From Planctomycetota bacterium (GTDB lineage: Bacteria > Planctomycetota > SZUA-567): a stretch of 47,704 nucleotides of DNA. Location: positions 1 through 47,704 of the forward strand of contig JAIRTL010000065.1 in the NCBI GenBank assembly GCA_031254915.1. Direction: 5' to 3'. Both the position numbers and the translations under genes were made by a program. Position 1 is the stretch's first letter; the number at the start of each line of letters is the position of its first letter. The notes beneath the pieces were generated by a model. The model searched no databases, was not told where the DNA came from, and worked only from the letters and a program-made list of their open reading frames with translations. Below are positions 24,387 through 34,797 of this stretch, one piece after another.

Positions 24387-24572
24387 GCCTGCTCCATTTC
24401 TGCGGTTTTCATTCCGTTGCCTCCGGGCAGTATGCACAACCATCCGCGCGGGCGGAACAAGGAAGTGAGGCGGGGCGCGGTGCGGCGTTTTCCGGTTGAC
24501 GTTACGGGCGCGCCCGGAGACATTCAATGCAACCAGCTTCGGCAACCCGCGCATCGAGGAGCCGCCACATCC

Positions 24573-24845
24573 GTAAATGCGCCCCGCATCGTCGTCCTCG
24601 GCAGCCTTCTGTACGGCTGCCTCATCCGGGTCGACCGCCCGCCGCGAAAAGGCGAGACCGCCGCCAGCGACGCATTCAACTCCGCGTTCTCCAGAGCGCT
24701 CGCCGTCGATACGCCTGTCCGGGAAGCGGCTCCGCGCTTCGCCAACGCCGCCGGCGCGTACGCGGCGGCGCGCGCGGGCTCGCAACCGTCCCCGGGCACG
24801 CTCACAGACATCGAGCGCGTTCTTTTGTCCTTGCCCGGAGCATAA
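24573..24845 (+). pseudogene. Ribokinase/PfkB-family kinase remnant with internal deletion
   Basis: One open frame joins a typical ribokinase N-terminus (PRIVVLGSLLYGCLIRVDRP, then PRKGET) directly to a typical C-terminus (SDAFNSAFSRALAV, then FANAAGAYAAARAGSQPS, then TLTDIERVLLSL-stop at 24843-24845). The normal protein has roughly 220 residues between these parts, including most of the sugar site and the GAGD catalytic Asp region, so about two thirds of the gene is missing. No start codon is seen in front (TSVNAPR). An intact gene would be about 300 residues. The deletion endpoints fall at GET-A and A-SDAFN. Between 24387 and 24572 nothing else is seen. Confidence 0.75.
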
Positions 24846-24902
24846 TGCATGATGCGAACGGCATGAAACGGCGAAAGGAACCCGGTCCGGGCTCCCTTCA
24901 CC

Positions 24903-25005
24903 AGCGCGTTCTCGGAAATGATCGGCCTCCCTGTTGCGTTTTCGGGCTCTACTGCGCCAACCAAAACGCTCCGGGGAAATGTCAATTATTTGCGAAAACG
25001 CTGTA
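24903..25005 (+). repeat. Intergenic palindromic repeat, copy 2
   Basis: This 103-bp element starts AGCGCG, contains CGGAAATGATCG, GCGTTTTCGGGC and CGCCAACCAAAACGC, and ends GCGAAAACGCTGTA. GCGTTTTCG and CGAAAACGC form an inverted pair. It lies downstream of the V-type ATPase D subunit gene. Confidence 0.8.
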
Positions 25006-25048
25006 AACCGCATGCCCTTGCATTTCCGTCACGCCAAGACGCGCGGGA

Positions 25049-25669
25049 TCAGCCGCTCATCAGCATCTCCTTGACCTTCATCAGGCGCGACCGGCTGGAC
25101 CGATCGTTTTCCTCCAGCTTCGAGGTGATTTCCCTGATCGTCTGTTGCAGCGACGGGATCATGACGTATTCGAGAGCGTTCACGCGCCGGCGGGTCTTTT
25201 CGATTTCATCCGCCATGCGGATGACCGCCTCTTCCTTGGAGGCGAGCTCGAGCAGGCGGGGGAAAATATCGCGCAGGCTGGCGCTGGCGATGTCGAAGTC
25301 GGTGGTGGTGGACAGGGTGCTGTACGACGGACGCAACTCGAAGCCTTTCAGAAACACCTCCGGATAGGCGACGCTCATGACGCTCCTGTCGTTGATCTCC
25401 ACCTCGAGCCGGGTGTCCGATTCATCGAGGGCAATCGTGATCGCCTCCTCGCCGGAAATGCCCTGGGCGAGCATGAACAGGTTCAGGGTCGAGGGAAGAT
25501 CGCGATCGATCTCGTCGCGCAGATCGCGGTACTGCCCGACCAGGTCCATGAACGCCTGCACCAGCCCCTCGAGCTTGTCCTTGAGCAGCTTGTGGCCGCG
25601 CCTGGCCATGACCAGCCGCTTTTTCAGCCGCAACAACTGCATCCGCGTCGGATTAACCCGCATTTTCAT
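25049..25669 (-). CDS. atpD: V-type ATPase subunit D
   Basis: The 206-residue coiled-coil protein is the central rotor axle of the V1/A1 head. The N-terminal MKMRVNPTRMQLLRLKKRL matches the family start (NPTRxxLLxLKxRL). A second long helix near the C-terminus is rich in Arg and Glu (TRRRVNALEYVMIPSLQQTI, the family's RRVNALE motif). The length is normal. It is the last gene of the ATPase operon, 35 bases after subunit B. ATG at 25669 is preceded by GGGGTGAC; an alternative ATG lies at 25663. Confidence 0.96.
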   Translation of the reverse strand: MKMRVNPTRMQLLRLKKRLVMARRGHKLLKDKLEGLVQAFMDLVGQYRDLRDEIDRDLPSTLNLFMLAQGISGEEAITIALDESDTRLEVEINDRSVMSVAYPEVFLKGFELRPSYSTLSTTTDFDIASASLRDIFPRLLELASKEEAVIRMADEIEKTRRRVNALEYVMIPSLQQTIREITSKLEENDRSSRSRLMKVKEMLMSG

Positions 25670-25704
25670 AACATGTCACCCCTATGCCAACCGAGGATGA
25701 ATAA

Positions 25705-27093
25705 TTATTCAGTCGCGACGTAATACTTCTCGACGAACTCCGGGCGAATGCGCTTCAGTTCGGCGCTCGGGAGAATGCCAAGCAGCTTCCAGCCGAGGTT
25801 GAGGTTGTCCTCGATGTCGCGGTTTTCGTTTTCCGCCTGGGTGATGAATTCCGCCTCGAAGCGGCGCGCGAACTCCATGTACCTGAGGTCGAGCGGCGTC
25901 AGCGCCGATTCGCCGAGAACGACGGCGAGTTCCTGCGCGTTTTTGCCGCGCGCGTAGGCGGCGTAGAGTTGATTCATGACGCCGGCGTGGTCCTCGCGCG
26001 TCTTTCCCTTGCCGATGCCCTTGTCCTTGAGACGCGACAGGCTCGGAAGCACATCCACCGGCGGATAGACGCCTTCGGCGTGGAAGGAACGGCCGAGGAT
26101 GATCTGACCTTCCGTGATGTAGCCGGTGAGGTCGGGGACGGGGTGGGTCTTGTCGTCCTCGGGCATGGTAAGGATGGGGATCTGGGTGATCGACCCGTCC
26201 TTGCCCTTGAGTCTGCCGGCGCGCTCGTAGATGGTCGCCAAGTCGGTATAAAGATAGCCGGGATAGCCGCGGCGACTCGGGACTTCCTTGCGGGCCGCGG
26301 AGATTTCGCGCAGCGCTTCGCAGTAGTTGGTCATGTCCGTCAGGATGACGAGAATGTGCATTCCGAGTTCGTAGGCGAGATACTCGGCCGTCGTCAGGGC
26401 GAGACGCGGGATCGAAATGCGCTCGATCGCCGGGTCGTCGGCGAGGTTGATGAACATGACGGAGCGCTCAAGCGCGCCCGTGCGCTTGAAGTCCTCGATG
26501 AAGAAGTTCGACTCCTCGAAGGTGATGCCCATGGCGGCGAACACGACGCCGAATTTTTCGCCCGACTTGAGCACCGTCGCCTGGCGGGCGATCTGCGCCG
26601 CCATGCGGTTGTGGGGCATGCCGGAACCGGAGAAAATCGGCAGTTTCTGGCCGCGGACGAGCGGATTGAGGACGTCGATCGTCGAGATGCCGGTCTGGAT
26701 GAATTCGTTCGGGTAGTCGCGGGCGTAGGGGTTCATCGGCACGCCGTTGATGTTGGCGTACTTGTCCGGGATGATGGGCGGGCCGCCGTCGGTGAGACGG
26801 CCGAAGCCGTCGAAGACGCGGCCGACCATGTCCGGCGACAGGCCGATTTCCTGCCCCTTGGCGGTGAAACGCACCCGGGCGGAACCGGGATCGAGGTTGC
26901 TCGTGCCCTCGAAGACCTGGATGAGGGCCCGCCCCTCCTGCGTCTCAAGAACCTTCCCCCGGCGGATCGAGCCGTCGGGAAGGATGATCTCGGCGATCTC
27001 GCTGTAGCCGATGCCTTCGACGCCGGTCACGAAGACCAGCGGACCGACGATGTTTTCGATGGTCCGGAATTCCTTGGCTGCTGCTGTCGACAT
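25705..27093 (-). CDS. atpB: V-type ATPase subunit B (non-catalytic)
   Basis: The 462-residue head subunit alternates with A and regulates nucleotide exchange. It starts [20 protein letters not shown] and shows the B-type degenerate P-loop region ([19 protein letters not shown]) in place of a functional Walker A, and [23 protein letters not shown], a hallmark of V/A-type B subunits. The C-terminal helical domain ends in [18 protein letters not shown]. The length is standard. It lies downstream of A, but the A-B gap is unusually long (196 bases) and holds a palindromic repeat. Confidence 0.97.
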   Translation of the reverse strand: MSTAAAKEFRTIENIVGPLVFVTGVEGIGYSEIAEIILPDGSIRRGKVLETQEGRALIQVFEGTSNLDPGSARVRFTAKGQEIGLSPDMVGRVFDGFGRLTDGGPPIIPDKYANINGVPMNPYARDYPNEFIQTGISTIDVLNPLVRGQKLPIFSGSGMPHNRMAAQIARQATVLKSGEKFGVVFAAMGITFEESNFFIEDFKRTGALERSVMFINLADDPAIERISIPRLALTTAEYLAYELGMHILVILTDMTNYCEALREISAARKEVPSRRGYPGYLYTDLATIYERAGRLKGKDGSITQIPILTMPEDDKTHPVPDLTGYITEGQIILGRSFHAEGVYPPVDVLPSLSRLKDKGIGKGKTREDHAGVMNQLYAAYARGKNAQELAVVLGESALTPLDLRYMEFARRFEAEFITQAENENRDIEDNLNLGWKLLGILPSAELKRIRPEFVEKYYVATE

Positions 27094-27110
27094 AATGATT
27101 ACTCCGCATT

Positions 27111-27213
27111 AGCGCGCATCCGGAAATGATCGACCCGCTTCGCGTTTTCGGGCGCAACCACGCCAAACAAAACGCGCACAAGGAAAGGGTCCACCAATCG
27201 CGAAAACGCTGTA
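27111..27213 (+). repeat. Intergenic palindromic repeat, copy 3
   Basis: This 103-bp element lies in the gap between subunits A and B and is homologous to the copy at 24903 along its whole length. Shared blocks include AGCGCG, CGGAAATGATCG, GCGTTTTCGGGC, CAAAACGC and GCGAAAACGCTGTA. It would be transcribed within the ATPase mRNA. Confidence 0.8.
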
Positions 27214-27289
27214 GAAGGTTCCTTCGAACGCTGTCGCCCCAAATTCGCCGCACTGCCCGACGCGCGGCGCGGCCAGGCCCAATCCCGCG

Positions 27290-29065
<1,776 letters not shown>

Positions 29066-29217
29066 CGCAAAAACCCCTTTCATTCATTAATTGATAATCG
29101 ACAATCAAACGGCGCCGCGGCGGAAAAACCTCATACCCGGAACGCCCCCGCCTCCACCCGCCGATCCGCGCCTGACACACGCTTCGCGGCGCGACGGAAG
29201 GCGTTGGCCGTTCATTG

Positions 29218-29544
29218 TCAATCCTTCTTCCTGCCCATGAGGTCGACGCCGATGGAGCGCGCCACCAACTGCCGCACCTGTTCGCGCTGGATGCCGGGCT
29301 CGCCCGAGGACGCCGGCAACGTCATCACCACCGTCGACACGCCCTGGCGGAGCGACGCGATCTCGTTGCGCAAATCCACGGCGAGATCCTCGGGCACGAG
29401 GAGCAGCGTCTTCTCCTCCGAATCGTACACCTCGCGCATGACCGCCCGCGCGTCGGCGATGTCCTCGACGTCGCGGATCTCCACCCCGACCGCCTTGAAC
29501 GGGAGGATGGCCGCGTGTTTGCCCATGACCATGACCTTAGGCAT
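29218..29544 (-). CDS. atpF: V-type ATPase subunit F
   Basis: The 108-residue protein has an alternating beta/alpha fold, starting MPKVMVMGKHAAILPFKAVG, with EDLA and LRQGVSTVVMTLPAS further on. Subunit F binds the D axle and takes part in regulation. The ATG at 29544 overlaps the end of the subunit C gene by 8 bases and is preceded by GGAGGG. Between C and A this position is the usual place for F. Confidence 0.93.
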   Translation of the reverse strand: MPKVMVMGKHAAILPFKAVGVEIRDVEDIADARAVMREVYDSEEKTLLLVPEDLAVDLRNEIASLRQGVSTVVMTLPASSGEPGIQREQVRQLVARSIGVDLMGRKKD

Positions 29545-30526
29545 ATTCCCTCCTGAGGCGCGACGCCGTGACGGCGCGGTCGATGTTGTTGGCGACGGCG
29601 GACAGGCAGAGCTCGAGATTCACCAGCTCCACCTCGATCGCCACCAGATAGGAAAGCGCCCGCTCCGCGCCGAACGGCACCCGCCGGCAATCAAGGACCG
29701 TGCCGCGAAGGACGTCGGCGGAGGCGCTGTCGATGTCCGCCCTGATCCGGGCGGGATCGAGAGTCTCGAGCGACGCCGCGGACTGGCTGGACAGCCGCCC
29801 GGACACGGCCTGCTTCGGATCGTTCTCGGTCGCGAGAACTTCGGCCGTGAATTCGGCATTCCGCCCGAACACGAACCAGGAGCGGATCATGTCGGCGGAG
29901 ACGCCGTTCCATCGGGCCCGGAAGATGCCGGACCAGGCGGTGAGAACCGCGCGGTCGAGCATGTAGCGGCGCGCCGGTTCCTCCGGAACGGACTCGCCGA
30001 CGATGCCCATCAGCGTACAGGCCGCCGAATCGAGGTACAACGACCGTTCCATCGGCATCGCCTGCTGCGGCGGATACTTCCGGTTCAGCATCCGGCGGTG
30101 CCCGGTCATCCGGTCGGCGTATTCCGACTCCACCGCGAACACCGGGAACAGGGCGTCGAGATCGCCAGCCGGCACGCTCTGCTGCGCGCTCAGGCGGGTG
30201 AAGAGCGTCCGGAAGGACCGGAAGCGGGAGCCGATGCCGAAATAATTTTCGAGCGGATGCGGCGGGCAGAGCTTGAACAGATCGGCGCGAACCTCCTTGC
30301 CCTTCGCGTCCATGATCGCGCTGACGTTGGCGAGCGACTTGTCGTCCGGGAACAACGACCGGTACGACGATTTGCCCAGCGCCGAACGCACTTCGGCGGC
30401 GTTCTCCGACTTGAGGATCGCGTCGAAGAACGAGCGCGGCGGCAACTCCGACTCCAGCGCCGCGATCTTGCCGCTGATAAAGGTCCACGCGGCCGGACGC
30501 CTGGTTATCTTGGTCGATAGAGTCAT
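29537..30526 (-). CDS. atpC: V-type ATPase subunit C (V0D/AC39 type)
   Basis: The 329-residue soluble, helix-rich protein is the funnel-like adaptor that couples the central axle to the membrane rotor ring. It lacks membrane segments. Internal helices rich in Leu and Arg and the terminal part with LVAIEVELVNLELCLSAVANN fit the AC39 family, whose sequences are poorly conserved; the operon position (after E, before F) confirms the call. ATG at 30526. Confidence 0.88.
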   Translation of the reverse strand: MTLSTKITRRPAAWTFISGKIAALESELPPRSFFDAILKSENAAEVRSALGKSSYRSLFPDDKSLANVSAIMDAKGKEVRADLFKLCPPHPLENYFGIGSRFRSFRTLFTRLSAQQSVPAGDLDALFPVFAVESEYADRMTGHRRMLNRKYPPQQAMPMERSLYLDSAACTLMGIVGESVPEEPARRYMLDRAVLTAWSGIFRARWNGVSADMIRSWFVFGRNAEFTAEVLATENDPKQAVSGRLSSQSAASLETLDPARIRADIDSASADVLRGTVLDCRRVPFGAERALSYLVAIEVELVNLELCLSAVANNIDRAVTASRLRREYA

Positions 30527-30547
30527 GCTAATCTTGCCTTATCCGTT

Positions 30548-30655
30548 AGCGCGCTTCCGAAAATTGCCGCCCCGCGCCAATGCGCCTTCCCCCGGCCGGG
30601 ACACATGGCCAAAACAGCGCCGGGAAAACGCGGCCAACCGCGAAAACGCCTGTTG
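30548..30655 (+). repeat. Intergenic palindromic repeat, diverged copy 4
   Basis: AGCGCG, CTTCCGAAAAT, GGCCAAAACAGCGC and CCAACCGCGAAAACGC align in order with copies 2 and 3. It lies in the 240-base gap between subunits E and C. Confidence 0.65.
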
Positions 30656-30766
30656 GCCGCCGCAACAGGGCGCCGCCGCCGGGATCGGTCCGGGGCCAGG
30701 CGTCCCCCGCGCTTCCCGAGTTGTTCCGTTTTTCCCGGCATCGCGCCAATCAGCCGTTGCGCGGCG

Positions 30767-31351
30767 TCAACCGAACAGCGCCTTCGCCACCTCGCCCGCC
30801 GCCGTTTCGCGAAGCTCGCCGAGACGGCGTTCGAATGTGCAGTCGACCGCGAAGTCGGGCCCCTCCACCACCGTGCCCGATTCGATCCTCGGATCGGCGA
30901 CGACGGCGGCGAATTTCCCGTCGCCCTTCCGGCACCGGTTCAGCTTGTCGAGGCGCGCGGAGAACTTGGCCTCGTCGCGCGGATTGACCCGGAGCGTCCC
31001 GCCGACGCCCGCGGGCAGTCCACCCAGCCATTTGCCGACCAAGTCGACGTAATCATCGTCGGGCATCGCCGCGAGGGCGTCCTTCACCCGCTTGAACACC
31101 TCGTTGATGGCGTCGTTCTTCGCCCGCAAAATCTGCAGGCGGTTGTCGTGCTGGATGCGTTCCAGCTCGCGGGTCGTCATCCTCTCGGCGCGCTGCTTGG
31201 CGTCGCGGACGGTCTCGGCCGTCGAGCGCTCGCCCGCCGCCGCCGCCTCGGCGGCGATACGTTCCGCCTCTGAGCGCGCCCCGGCGAGAACGGCGTCCGC
31301 CTTTTCCCTGGCCGCATCCAGCACCGTGGTTTTGATTGTGTCCAGGCTCAT
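30767..31351 (-). CDS. atpE: V-type ATPase subunit E (peripheral stalk)
   Basis: The 194-residue protein has a long N-terminal coiled coil (to about residue 95, heptad-like Ala/Glu/Arg-rich, with KADAVLAGARSEAERIA) and a small C-terminal globular domain with VEGPDFAVDCTFERRLGEL. Together with the G/H subunit it forms the stator. ATG at 31351 is preceded by GGAGGG. E lies after K in the transcription order; the two adjacent gaps each carry a palindromic repeat copy. Confidence 0.93.
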   Translation of the reverse strand: MSLDTIKTTVLDAAREKADAVLAGARSEAERIAAEAAAAGERSTAETVRDAKQRAERMTTRELERIQHDNRLQILRAKNDAINEVFKRVKDALAAMPDDDYVDLVGKWLGGLPAGVGGTLRVNPRDEAKFSARLDKLNRCRKGDGKFAAVVADPRIESGTVVEGPDFAVDCTFERRLGELRETAAGEVAKALFG

Positions 31352-31454
31352 TGTCTGCCACCCTCCAATGCCGGCCGCCGGACATGGCGGTCAGGCCCCA
31401 TCGCGATCATCCCGGCGCGCCACGCCCGAAAGCGACAGCGAAGCCGTTTCCCGA

Positions 31455-31565
31455 ACACGCGGGATGTTTCCGTAAATGCCCGGGCCTTCCCTTCTCCGCG
31501 TTCCGTCCGGCGCACGTGCGCCCGCAAACACGGAAAAAGCCCGAATCACTTCCGCAAACGCCCCG
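31455..31565 (+). repeat. Intergenic palindromic repeat, diverged copy 5
   Basis: TTCCGTAAATG, CTCCGCGTT, CGCACGTGCGCC, CACGGAAAAAG and TTCCGCAAACGCC align with copy 2 in order. It lies in the 314-base gap between subunits K and E, which otherwise shows no gene. Confidence 0.6.
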
Positions 31566-31665
31566 GAGGCGCGCGAACCGCGTCGAACGGACGCGTCCCG
31601 CCCCCCCCATCCACGCGACCGAAAAACCGGCGGCGCGAGAAAAAGCGGGAGAAGCGTCCGACGCG

Positions 31666-32193
31666 CTAGGGGACGGCGATGGTGGCGCCGGCCACGATCA
31701 GCCAGTTGAGCATCAGGATCGCGACCAGGAGCCCGAACACCGCGTACGTCTCGACCAACGCCGGCAGAATGATGCCGCGGCCGAACTGGTCTTCCTTCTT
31801 GGCGACCAGATTGATCGCCGCCGCCGCCGTCTCGCCCTGATATTTGGCGGACATCATCAGCACCACGCCCAGGAGGCCGCCCACAAAGGCGAGCGCGATG
31901 CCGACGCCGGGGGTCAGGGTCTGGGCGCGCGTCATGTCGCCGGCGATGCCGGTGAAGGACGAAACCAGGAAGGCATAGACCATGCCGTACAGACCCTGGG
32001 TCCCGGGAAGCAGGATCAGCAGGAAGACCTTGCCGAACAGGTTGGGCTTCTCGGACAGCACGCCGGCGCCTTGGCCGGCCGCTATGGAGATGCCCCAGGC
32101 GCTGCCCACTCCGCCGAGGGAAAGGGCGATCATCGCCCCCAAAACGGTCCAGCCAATACCCGAATCCATGAAGTAGAACTTCAACAGGTCCAT
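31666..32193 (-). CDS. atpK: V-type ATPase membrane rotor subunit K, Na+-type
   Basis: This 175-residue proteolipid has four membrane helices (two fused hairpins). LLPGTQGLYG (61-70) is identical to the motif in Enterococcus hirae NtpK, whose Na+ ligands correspond here to Leu62, Thr65, Gln66, Gln119 (YQGETAAA) and Glu148 (VETY), with Tyr69 also kept. This is the full ligand set of a Na+-translocating ring. Only one of the two hairpins carries the carboxylate, so the ring has one ion site per four helices. ATG at 32193 follows GAGGAGGAAT. K is transcribed after I, across a perfect 24-bp hairpin. Confidence 0.96.
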   Translation of the reverse strand: MDLLKFYFMDSGIGWTVLGAMIALSLGGVGSAWGISIAAGQGAGVLSEKPNLFGKVFLLILLPGTQGLYGMVYAFLVSSFTGIAGDMTRAQTLTPGVGIALAFVGGLLGVVLMMSAKYQGETAAAAINLVAKKEDQFGRGIILPALVETYAVFGLLVAILMLNWLIVAGATIAVP

Positions 32194-32252
32194 ACCAAAA
32201 TTCCTCCTCGTCAGAACGTGGACCGGTAAGCGGCCCGTTTTTCTATCAATTC

Positions 32253-32303
32253 ATAATGCATAACCCCTAATGCATGATTCATGCATTAGGGGTTATGCAT
32301 TAT
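32253..32303. repeat. Perfect 24-bp palindromic stem at the I/K junction
   Basis: Arms 32253-32276 and 32280-32303 are exact complements, separated by ATT. Each contains ATGCATAACCCC or its complement. The right arm includes the stop codon (32293-32295) and the last codons of subunit I. It is AT-richer than the surroundings and has no U-tract. Confidence 0.9.
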
Positions 32304-34278
32304 CGTTTTTCACATCCACCGACTCGCTGTCGAAACCGTAAGGCTTGTAAGCGTAGCCGCCGGCTTCGTAGAACCTCCCGAAGAACTCGAGCATCACCAG
32401 ACGCGCGGAATGCACGAAGGCGCTCAAAACGCTGAGGAAGAAGTTCATCAGGTGACCGAGTATGAGGATGACGATGGCGATCATGCCGCCGACGACGGCG
32501 ATCTGGCCGCCGAGCTGCGCCAGCATGTTGAAGGTCGAACCGAGCGCGGCGCCGGTGAGGGCGAGCGCCATGAGGCGCGCGTAGCTGATCACGTCGCCGA
32601 GGAAAGCGCTGGCGCCGTACGCGCCGACGATGCCGTACAGACTGATGACGCCGACGGCGATCCTCAGGAACCAGTTGGGCTGGTCGCGGCCCTGCGTGAG
32701 AATGAGTCCGGCGGCGGACAGCCCGGCGAGCGCCCAAAAGAAGGCGATTCCGCTGAGGCCGGCAATGATGAGGAAGCCGAAGAAGCACATCCAGAGGACG
32801 CCGTCGGCGAAGGCGGACATTTTATCGCCGCGCGTCCAGTATTTGTAGACGTTGACGCCCATGCCGTAGAACTGGGTGGCGACGCCGATGCCGATGGCGA
32901 TGTAGAGGGCGAGCTGCGAGTCCTTGATCGGATCGATGACCGCGAGCGAGGTTCGCAGCCGGTCGAACCCTTCCATGCCCGGGATCATTGCCGAGACGTC
33001 GGCGAAGAAGGAGCCGGTGAGGACGCCCATGACCAAGGTGACGAGGCCGCAGTACACGAAGACCTGGAAAAAGTCCTGAAGGCCGGCCTGGTCCTTGTAA
33101 CGCCGCTTGAGCCACCGCATCAGGGCGATGAGGAGCAACCCGTAGGCGGCGTCGCCGAGGCATATCCCCACGAAAAGGAAAAATACGGTCGCGACGAACA
33201 CGGTCGGGTCGATGCCGTTGTACGCCGGCAGGCCGTACATCTTGACGAGCAGAGACGCGGGGCGGATCCATTTGTTCCACTTGAGGCTCGTGGGCGGGTC
33301 TTCGCCTTCCGGAGCTTCCGCCTGGAGCACGGCAGCGCCGGGAACGGTTTTCTCAAGGTCGGCGGAAAAACCGGCGAGGTTTTCCGTTTTGACGTAGCCG
33401 CGCGCGACGAACAGGTTGTCGCTGGCCGACATCCTCGTCTGGAGCGTCTTGAGGTTTTTCTCGCTTTCCCAGTGGCCGGCCGCGAGGCTTGCCTTGCGGA
33501 TCCATTGGTCGGCGAATTTTGTCGACTCGCCGCGCAATTGGTAGAGCGCCGCCTTGGCGTCGGCGATCTCTTTCGTGACGCCGTCGATCTCGGACCTGGC
33601 GCCGCGCTTGACCTTGGGAAGCGGATACGCATGCAGGCCGTGGTCGTCGACGAGCGCCTTGAGGTCGTCGGCGTACTTCTTCGAGACGGCGAGGGCGTAG
33701 TAGGTTTGGGCCTGATCGGCGGTGAGTTCCTCCGCCATAATCGTATCGCCGACGCGGGAATCGAGAAGGAAGGCTTTGCCGCCCTGCCCGGATGCGGCGA
33801 CGACGAGGAAATCGAAATGCTTCAGATCGTCGAGCCTGGGGAGATCGTCGCCGAGGAAGGCGAACTGGCGCACCGCGTCGAGATGGGCGTTGAGGCGGTT
33901 GAGCCGCTCCTGGCGCACCTCCATCTTCGTGCGCAGGTCGGATGTCTTTTCGTACAGCGCGCCGACGTCCGCCTCCGCGACGGCGTCGTCGATTTCCTTT
34001 TTCGTCCCCACGACCTTGATCGGGAGCATGGAGTCGATGAAGTCGGGCTTTTTGGAGCGGAACTCCTGACAGAAGGAGACGACGGAGTTGATTTTGATGA
34101 GGGCCGCGTCCACGGCGGCGGAATCGTCGGGGAGGGTCGAGAAGCGGGAACTCCAGCCCTCCTCCCGCTCTTCCAAGGGCATTACATGAAAACCGCGCGC
34201 CTTGTACAGCCAACCCAGAAGAACATTCCGGTCGCCCGTTTTGCTGAGAACCGCGACATGCGTCATTGGTTCGATCAT
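32293..34278 (-). CDS. atpI: V-type ATPase subunit I (stator a-subunit)
   Basis: The 661-residue protein has a soluble N-terminal half (1 to about 345) with coiled coils that contact the peripheral stalks. A membrane half follows with about seven to eight helices. It carries the ion half-channel; the essential Arg is expected in the penultimate helix region (GDVISYARLMALALTGAALG, where Arg lies in SYARLMAL). PTSLKWNKWIRPASLLVKMYGLP marks the domain border, as in NtpI. The length is normal. The ATG at 34278 lies about 60 bases after the G/H gene. The stop codon lies within the perfect hairpin that precedes K. Confidence 0.96.
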   Translation of the reverse strand: MIEPMTHVAVLSKTGDRNVLLGWLYKARGFHVMPLEEREEGWSSRFSTLPDDSAAVDAALIKINSVVSFCQEFRSKKPDFIDSMLPIKVVGTKKEIDDAVAEADVGALYEKTSDLRTKMEVRQERLNRLNAHLDAVRQFAFLGDDLPRLDDLKHFDFLVVAASGQGGKAFLLDSRVGDTIMAEELTADQAQTYYALAVSKKYADDLKALVDDHGLHAYPLPKVKRGARSEIDGVTKEIADAKAALYQLRGESTKFADQWIRKASLAAGHWESEKNLKTLQTRMSASDNLFVARGYVKTENLAGFSADLEKTVPGAAVLQAEAPEGEDPPTSLKWNKWIRPASLLVKMYGLPAYNGIDPTVFVATVFFLFVGICLGDAAYGLLLIALMRWLKRRYKDQAGLQDFFQVFVYCGLVTLVMGVLTGSFFADVSAMIPGMEGFDRLRTSLAVIDPIKDSQLALYIAIGIGVATQFYGMGVNVYKYWTRGDKMSAFADGVLWMCFFGFLIIAGLSGIAFFWALAGLSAAGLILTQGRDQPNWFLRIAVGVISLYGIVGAYGASAFLGDVISYARLMALALTGAALGSTFNMLAQLGGQIAVVGGMIAIVILILGHLMNFFLSVLSAFVHSARLVMLEFFGRFYEAGGYAYKPYGFDSESVDVKNDNA

Positions 34279-34336
34279 GCGTTGACTCCGAATTTCGATC
34301 CTGACTATATCGCTTCGTTAATCCCCCGCCACCGGC

Positions 34337-34651
34337 CTACTTGCCCGCCAGCTTGTTCATCACGAACTTGACGCCGGCGTCGTAGGCGGCCTGGGAGACA
34401 TTTTTCACCACGCCGAGCGCGGCGTCGCCGGACGCGGTCAACTCCTTGGCCTTCTTGGTCCGGTCCTCGACCGCCGCCGCCTCTATCCGGCGCACTTCCT
34501 CCGCGGCGACCGCTTCCGCAGCCTTGGCGTCGGACTCGGCCTGTTCCTTGGCGTCGGCGACATACTTTTCCGCATCGCGCTTGGCGGCGGCCAGAACCTG
34601 TTCCGCCTCGCGTTCGATTTCCAGCACAGTCTTCACCAGGGATGTTGCCAT
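34337..34651 (-). CDS. atpH: V-type ATPase subunit G/H (peripheral stalk)
   Basis: The 104-residue protein is almost wholly coiled coil (about residues 5-90: VLEIEREAEQVLAAAKRDAE onwards), rich in Ala, Glu and Lys, as expected for the partner of subunit E. The sequence is too repetitive for a confident family test, so the operon position (first gene, directly before I) carries much of the call. ATG at 34651 is preceded by AAGGATG. The 5' leader contains a 7-bp hairpin and a strong promoter. Confidence 0.85.
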   Translation of the reverse strand: MATSLVKTVLEIEREAEQVLAAAKRDAEKYVADAKEQAESDAKAAEAVAAEEVRRIEAAAVEDRTKKAKELTASGDAALGVVKNVSQAAYDAGVKFVMNKLAGK

Positions 34652-34671
34652 TATTTCATCCTTATAACGAA

Positions 34672-34700
34672 CCGGCCGTTAACGCAAAGCGATCGGCCGG
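34672..34700. promoter_or_regulatory. Leader hairpin of the ATPase operon
   Basis: CCGGCCG (34672-34678) pairs with CGGCCGG (34694-34700) in the untranslated leader, 21 bases before the first ATG. Confidence 0.5.
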
Positions 34701-34720
34701 AATGACTGCACAATCACACC

Positions 34721-34748
34721 AGTATACCATTGGATCGAGAAGTGTAAA
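34721..34748 (-). promoter_or_regulatory. Promoter of the V-type ATPase operon
   Basis: TTTACA (34743-34748) and TATACT (34721-34726) are 16 bp apart, each 5 of 6 to the sigma-70 consensus. They are placed about 70 bases before the first gene. Confidence 0.75.
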
Positions 34749-34797
34749 GAAAAAGAATCCGAAAGAAAAACGCCGGCCAATCACGCAAAAGCAGCGT

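Noticed and set aside
24372-24572. Upstream extension of the ribokinase remnant to an ATG at 24372
   Set aside because: It runs antisense over the queD start and its sequence has no ribokinase character; the recognisable part begins at about 24573.
29066-29217. Another copy of the palindromic repeat between subunits A and F
   Set aside because: The gap has an AT-rich stretch, but none of the shared blocks align in order.
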